Of a stretch of 7,119 bases of DNA, positions 4,376-7,119 are shown piece by piece; within the stretch, counting starts at the first letter, position 1; each line of letters opens with the position of its first letter. Made by a program: the position numbers and the translations under genes. The notes below the pieces were generated by a model, which had not been told where the DNA came from, did no database searches, and saw only the letters and a program-made list of their open reading frames with translations. The stretch is from Gallionella sp. (GTDB taxonomy: Bacteria > Pseudomonadota > Gammaproteobacteria > Burkholderiales > Gallionellaceae): assembly GCA_004298605.1 (NCBI GenBank), contig SCPW01000119.1:1-7119 (forward strand), written 5' to 3'.

Positions 4376-7119
4376 TTAACCGTAAACCACCTTCACGTTT
4401 TCCGGCTTCAACAGGTCGCGCAAATCGCGCAGCAGATCGTCGTGCAGCGTCACCTGCCATGTTTCGCCCAGGCGCAGTTGGCAGGCCGCGTTGTCGTTGC
4501 GGTAGTGAATCTGCACAGCGCATTTGCCGTCGCGGTAGGGGGCGAACAGTTTTTTGAGTTGCGCGACGCTGGCGTTGCCGTTGCAGCGCAGCGCCAGTTG
4601 TTGCGCGAAGCTGGAGCGCGCCGAGGCGAAGTCGAACAACTCTTCGCCGCTGGCGCGCACATTGCCGGAATATTCGTCCAGGCTGGCTTTGCCGCGCACC
4701 ACCAATAATTCATCCTCGCGTATCCACGGGCGGTTGGCCTCGAACACTTCGTTGAACACGGTCATTTCCACCTGTGCGCTGCCGTCGTCCAGCGTGACGA
4801 TGGCCATGCGGCCGCGCCGCGTCTGCTGGATGCGCAACCCCGCCACGATGCCCGCCAGCACCACCGGCACACCGCGCCGCGAACTTTGGCCATAGCCGCT
4901 TCCCGGGCTATTGGCCTGGCCGACGAATTGCGGCGTGAGGTCGCCCAGTTTCACCTTGATGAAATTGGCCAGCTCTTCCTCGTATTCCTGATACGGATGG
5001 CCGCCCAGATAAAAACCCAGGCTGGTCTTTTCATGCGCGAGCTGTTCGCGCAACCGCCAGCGCGGCACGTCAGCCGTCTGTACGATCAATACCGCATCCG
5101 CTTCGTCGTGGCCGAACAGGCTGTTCTGGTTCGCCGCGCGCGCCTGCTGGTCGGCGCTGGCCAGCGCCGCATCCACGCTGGCCATCAGGCTGGCGCGATG
5201 GTCGTTGATGCTGTCGAACGCGCCGGCGCGGATCAATGCCTCGACGGCACGGCGGTTGACGATGCGCTTGTCCACGCGGCGGCAAAAGTCGAACAGGTCT
5301 TTGAACGCGCCCCGCTCGCGCGCCTTGATGATGTTGCCGATGGCCGCCTCGCCGGTTCCCTTGATCGCGCCCAGCCCGTAAGCGATGGTCTTTTCGTCCA
5401 CCGGCGAGAACACATAGCCCGAGCTGTTTACGTCCGGTAGCAGCACGCGCAGGCGCTGTTGCAGGGTATCAAGATAAAAAGTGCGCACCTTGTCGGTGTT
5501 GTCCAGATCGCCCGACAGCGTCGCCGCCATGAAAGCCGCCGGATGATGCGCCTTGAGATAGGCCGTCTGGTAGGCGACCAGCGCGTAGGCCGCCGAGTGC
5601 GATTTATTGAATCCGTAACCTGCAAACTTTTCCATCAAGTCGAACAGTTGCGTCGCCAGCTCCTTGTTGATGTTGCGCGCCACTGCGCCGCCCACAAAAA
5701 TGTCGCGCTGCTCGGCCATTTCTTCCGGGTTTTTCTTGCCCATCGCGCGGCGCAACATATCCGCGCCGCCCAGCGTGTAGCCGCCGATGATCTGCGAAAT
5801 TTGCATCACCTGTTCCTGATACACGATCACGCCGTAAGTCGGCTTGAGCGAGACTTCCAGCTCGGGGTGGAAATAATCCGCCTTGGCGCGGCCATGTTTC
5901 CGGTTGATAAAATCTTCCACCATGCCCGATTCCAGCGGGCCGGGGCGGAACAGCGCGACCAGAGCGACGATGTCTTCGAAGGTGTCGGGTTGCAGCCGCT
6001 TGATCAAATCCTTCATGCCGCGCGATTCAAGCTGGAACACGGCGGTAGTGTTGCACGCCTTGAGCAACTCGTATGTTGCGCGGTCATCCAGCGGCATGGC
6101 TTCCAGCGAGAACGGCGCTACACCTCCGGCCAGTCGTGCCACGTGGCGCATCGCCCAATCCAGGATGGTCAGCGTGCGCAAGCCCAGAAAATCGAACTTC
6201 ACCAGGCCGATGGCTTCCACATCATCCTTGTCGAACTGGCTGACCACGCTGGTGCTGCTGTCGGCGCAATACAGCGGGCAGAAATCGGTAAGCTGTCCGG
6301 GCGCGATCAATACGCCTCCCGCGTGCATCCCGACGTTGCGCGTCAAATCTTCGAGGCGTCCGGCCAGTTCCAACAACTCCGGCACGCCTTCTTCGCGCTC
6401 GGCGATCGCGTTGATTTCCGGCTCTATCTCGCGCGCTTTTTTCAGCGACACCGGCTTGACGCCCTCCACCGGAATGGCTTTGGACAAGCTGTCGCACAGC
6501 CCATACGGGAAATCCATCACGCGGCCCACATCGCGGATCACCGCCTTGGAAGCCATCGTGCCGAAGGTGGCGATTTGCGACACGCACTGCGCGCCGTATT
6601 TGTTTTTCACATACTCGATGACGCGCTCGCGCCCGTCCTGACAGAAATCCACGTCAAAGTCGGGCATGGAGACGCGCTCGGGGTTCAGGAAACGCTCGAA
6701 CAGCAACTCGTAGCGCAGCGGGTCGAGATCGGTGATGCCGAGGCTATACGCCACCAGCGAACCCGCGCCGGAGCCGCGGCCCGGACCGACCGGCACGCCA
6801 TTGTCCTTCGCCCAGCGGATGAAGTCCGCCACGATCAGGAAGTAGCCCGGGAAACCCATCTTGATGATGGTGTCGGTTTCGAATGTCAGGCGCGCTTGAT
6901 ATTCCGGAAGTTTGGCGGCACGCTCGGACTCATCCGGATAGAGCAGTTTCATGCGCTGCCGCAAACCCAGTCCGGCTTGTTCGCGCAGATAGTCGTCCAG
7001 CCCTCGCCCGTCGGGCGTCGGAAAATCCGGCAGGCGCGGCTTGCCCAGGACGAGCGACAGGTTGCAGCGGCGCGCGATCTCCACGCTGTTCTGCAATGCC
7101 TCGGGCAGGTCGGCAAACA
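4376..7119 (-). CDS. dnaE: DNA polymerase III alpha subunit, N-terminus outside window
   Basis: The visible 913 residues correspond to roughly E. coli DnaE from residue 260 to the end (about 1160); the PHP domain lies beyond the right edge. The product is the catalytic subunit of the replicative polymerase. Counting from the first whole codon at the edge, it shows the palm motif VGPGRGSGAGSLVAY (about 110-124), the catalytic acidic motif PDFDVDF (152-158), HAGGV (265-269), the third catalytic aspartate in KFDFLGLRTLT (D309), TAVFQLESRGMKDLIKRLQP, YQEQVMQI, GYGFNKSHSAAY (500-511), the helix-hairpin-helix LGAIKGTGEAAI, the beta-clamp-binding motif QNSLF (664-668, matching E. coli QADMF) and an OB fold around 750-830. 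It ends in KVVYG with TAA at 4376-4378. All catalytic residues are present and the frame is unbroken. The TTG at 7096 is an internal codon, not the start. Confidence 0.97.
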   Translation of the reverse strand, partial: FADLPEALQNSVEIARRCNLSLVLGKPRLPDFPTPDGRGLDDYLREQAGLGLRQRMKLLYPDESERAAKLPEYQARLTFETDTIIKMGFPGYFLIVADFIRWAKDNGVPVGPGRGSGAGSLVAYSLGITDLDPLRYELLFERFLNPERVSMPDFDVDFCQDGRERVIEYVKNKYGAQCVSQIATFGTMASKAVIRDVGRVMDFPYGLCDSLSKAIPVEGVKPVSLKKAREIEPEINAIAEREEGVPELLELAGRLEDLTRNVGMHAGGVLIAPGQLTDFCPLYCADSSTSVVSQFDKDDVEAIGLVKFDFLGLRTLTILDWAMRHVARLAGGVAPFSLEAMPLDDRATYELLKACNTTAVFQLESRGMKDLIKRLQPDTFEDIVALVALFRPGPLESGMVEDFINRKHGRAKADYFHPELEVSLKPTYGVIVYQEQVMQISQIIGGYTLGGADMLRRAMGKKNPEEMAEQRDIFVGGAVARNINKELATQLFDLMEKFAGYGFNKSHSAAYALVAYQTAYLKAHHPAAFMAATLSGDLDNTDKVRTFYLDTLQQRLRVLLPDVNSSGYVFSPVDEKTIAYGLGAIKGTGEAAIGNIIKARERGAFKDLFDFCRRVDKRIVNRRAVEALIRAGAFDSINDHRASLMASVDAALASADQQARAANQNSLFGHDEADAVLIVQTADVPRWRLREQLAHEKTSLGFYLGGHPYQEYEEELANFIKVKLGDLTPQFVGQANSPGSGYGQSSRRGVPVVLAGIVAGLRIQQTRRGRMAIVTLDDGSAQVEMTVFNEVFEANRPWIREDELLVVRGKASLDEYSGNVRASGEELFDFASARSSFAQQLALRCNGNASVAQLKKLFAPYRDGKCAVQIHYRNDNAACQLRLGETWQVTLHDDLLRDLRDLLKPENVKVVYG

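Noticed and set aside
5883..6641. 252-codon plus-strand open frame, and another at 4886-5440
   Set aside because: Both are antisense to the conserved dnaE frame; serine/arginine-rich composition typical of shadow frames.

Overview
The window looks like chromosomal DNA of a proteobacterium, most likely a betaproteobacterium of the Nitrosomonadales/Gallionellaceae type. That placement is an inference from the GC-rich dnaE and hyfB coding style, the DnaE sequence and the style of the REP palindromes; no rRNA or other taxonomic marker is present. All five recognisable genes are on the minus strand, so in transcription order the window reads right to left.

Right part (about 2234-7119), core chromosome: the C-terminal four fifths of dnaE (replicative DNA polymerase III alpha subunit, 5' end cut by the window edge). 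After a 132-bp gap with a good sigma70-like promoter comes a complete hyfB-like gene. It encodes a large membrane subunit of the NuoL/M/N antiporter family, of the kind found in hydrogenase-4/formate-hydrogenlyase-like complexes. The usual partners (hyfC, E, F, G, I) do not follow it here.

Middle part (about 826-2210), accessory: a perfect 13-bp inverted repeat lies behind hyfB. Next is a phage-type BRO-N antirepressor gene whose own 3' end has been replaced by a cluster of three REP palindromes. Immediately behind it is a REP-associated tyrosine transposase gene (RAYT, the family of E. coli TnpA-REP/YafM). Each intact REP is 29 nt, starts with GTAG and forms an 8-bp hairpin. A fourth, decayed REP half sits on the other side of the transposase gene in inverted orientation, so the transposase gene is bracketed by inverted REPs. 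Codons read straight through the REPs, giving the truncated antirepressor a REP-encoded tail of about 55 residues.

Left part (1-754), accessory and AT-richer: the N-terminal 251 residues of a DUF262 (GmrSD N-domain-like) protein, cut by the left window edge, of a type often found among DNA-modification or phage-defence genes.

The most interesting structure is the RAYT/REP block lodged in the antirepressor gene. The transposase family and the REP class are known in general. This particular insertion, the coding read-through and the compensatory stem changes are visible in the sequence. I see no evidence for a wholly new system.
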